A stretch of 22,028 bases of DNA from positions 1 to 22,028 of the IMG/VR virus record IMGVR_UViG_3300009526_000071; one strand, given 5' to 3'. Made by a program: the position numbers and the translations under genes. This DNA is from a virus. The notes beneath the pieces are model-generated. The model was not told the origin of the DNA. It worked only from the letters and a program-made list of their open reading frames with translations, and did not search any database. Positions 21,498-22,028 of the stretch are shown piece after piece (position 1 is the first letter of the stretch; every line of letters begins with the position of its first letter).

Positions 21498-21574
21498 TGG
21501 TGAACCAGATAGGAGTCGAACCTATGACCTATTGCTTAGAAGGCAATTGCTCTATCCAACTGAGCTACTGGTTC
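21498..21574 (-). tRNA. tRNA-Arg (anticodon UCU)
   Basis: The 77-nt minus-strand cloverleaf is complete: acceptor GAACCAG/CTGGTTC, D stem GCTC/GAGC with AGTTGGATA loop, anticodon stem ATTGC/GCAAT with loop CTTCTAA (anticodon TCT), variable AGGTC, T stem ATAGG/CCTAT with loop TTCGACT, discriminator A and an encoded CCA. It reads AGA/AGG, which the phage genes use almost alone for Arg (the first nine Arg codons checked in the ligase are all AGA or AGG). The following protein gene starts one base after CCA. Confidence 0.97.
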
Positions 21575-21615
21575 ATTTTTGGAACAGGTTGTTTATTGAA
21601 TCGCCGGCACTACTC

Positions 21616-21834
21616 TCATCCCTCTAACTGGCGCGTATGGCGATTTTTTATCCATCTATCATAAGCATAAGAATAAACCTCTAACTTATTTAGTTGTACA
21701 TCATTAGCAATCATAAACTTTTCAGCCCATTCTTTTACTTGAATGCGTAGTCCATAAGCATTAGCTTCTTCTAAAATTTCTTCTATTTGTTGTTCATCAC
21801 TCATAAAGTCCCATTCACGCCCACTATTAATCAT
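21616..21834 (-). CDS. Small phage protein of unknown function, 72 aa
   Basis: A helical acidic protein. ATG 21834 overlaps the stop of the preceding gene (ATGA), but ATG 21804 (MSDEQQIEEILEEANAYG) gives a more typical start; I kept the longer form because of the overlap. The core (ILEEANAYGLRIQVKEWAEKFM and YSYAYDRWIKN) resembles small proteins seen in other phages, from memory, without known function. It ends 41 bases before the tRNA. Confidence 0.6.
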   Translation of the reverse strand: MINSGREWDFMSDEQQIEEILEEANAYGLRIQVKEWAEKFMIANDVQLNKLEVYSYAYDRWIKNRHTRQLEG

Positions 21835-22013
21835 CGGGCTAATCTTATTATAGTGTCATCCATATTATCTTTGACCCAAGTAGCTATTACATTTCCTTTG
21901 TTATGATCTACAATCTTTTGCATGTAGTGTTTAGGTGAAAATACTCCAGGATATTCTATTGTTTGATTAGTATATTCTACAACAACAGTTTTTCCAGCAC
22001 CACTATGTACCAT
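21831..22013 (-). CDS. Small unknown protein at window edge, 60 aa (start uncertain)
   Basis: From ATG 22013 it reads MVHSGAGKTVVVEYTNQTIEYPG, then VFSPKHYMQKIVDHNKGNVIATWVK and a short polar end. The frame stays open upstream to the window edge, so the true start may lie outside. GAGKT looks like part of a P-loop but the required spaced Gly (GxxxxGKT) is absent, so it is not an NTPase. It is coupled to the 72-residue gene (ATGA). Confidence 0.5.
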   Translation of the reverse strand: MVHSGAGKTVVVEYTNQTIEYPGVFSPKHYMQKIVDHNKGNVIATWVKDNMDDTIIRLAR

Positions 22014-22028
22014 CTCTTGGCTTTTGTC

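Noticed and set aside
21599-21644. AATCGCC/GGCGATT inverted repeat
   Set aside because: The 32-base loop is long, one arm lies in the 72-residue gene, and the T run is on the strand with no genes.
21990-22013. GAGKT in the edge protein as a P-loop NTPase
   Set aside because: The Gly four residues before GKT is missing and no Walker B motif follows in the short protein.
1-22028. CRISPR array, insertion sequence or integrase/attachment site
   Set aside because: No regularly spaced repeats with spacers, no transposase or integrase motif, and no tRNA 3'-end duplicate elsewhere in the window were seen.

Overview
The window looks like part of the genome of a contractile-tailed (T4-like) bacteriophage that infects a member of the Bacteroidota. 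The phage assignment rests on baseplate proteins of the gp6 and gp25 families, a gp5-like hub protein, a gp55-type late sigma factor, a phage-style ATP-dependent DNA ligase and very dense packing (ATGA, TAATG and 1-base junctions). Two things point to a Bacteroidota host: a secreted protein ending in a type IX secretion (T9SS type B, CHU_C) sorting domain, and a DUF4494-type small protein. The DNA is AT-rich, and every supported gene lies on the minus strand, so transcription runs from right to left. No plus-strand gene is convincing.

In order of transcription, the right end (about 22028-20073) holds two small unknown genes, a tRNA-Arg(UCU), and two overlapping genes for exported proteins that share nearly the same signal peptide. 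One is a 120-residue protein with a single dockerin/EF-hand-like loop; the other is a 357-residue CHU_C protein. From about 20050 to 15550 lies a block of mostly small genes. It includes three peptides of 27-42 residues, DUF4494, a SWIM zinc-finger protein, a HAD 5'(3')-nucleotidase and the DNA ligase. The intergenic DNA here carries a perfect 42-bp repeat containing a T4-late-promoter-like TATAAATA palindrome, a recurrent AAATTT-N16-TTGATTATATT promoter candidate and iterated GTTA-type operator-like sites.

From about 15520 to 11955 there are small unknown proteins, coiled-coil and membrane proteins (a 4-TM protein with a coiled-coil loop) and a Zn-ribbon protein. From about 11905 to 9259 lies a regulatory group: a small protein, ClpP-like protease, HD-domain hydrolase, TM/coiled-coil protein and the late sigma factor. 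From 9238 to the left edge runs the baseplate operon: a small conserved protein, gp5-like hub, a small protein, gp25, gp6, a DNRLRE-like protein, a 479-residue structural protein, and a long protein with a LamG-like lectin domain that runs off the window.

Inferred logic: the sigma factor switches on late genes from TATAAATA promoters, the left operon builds the baseplate and adsorption parts, and the right end supplies a tRNA for the AGA/AGG-rich genes plus proteins exported through the host Sec and T9SS machinery, possibly to change the infected cell's surface. The exported pair and its fusion to the tRNA are the most unusual part of the window.
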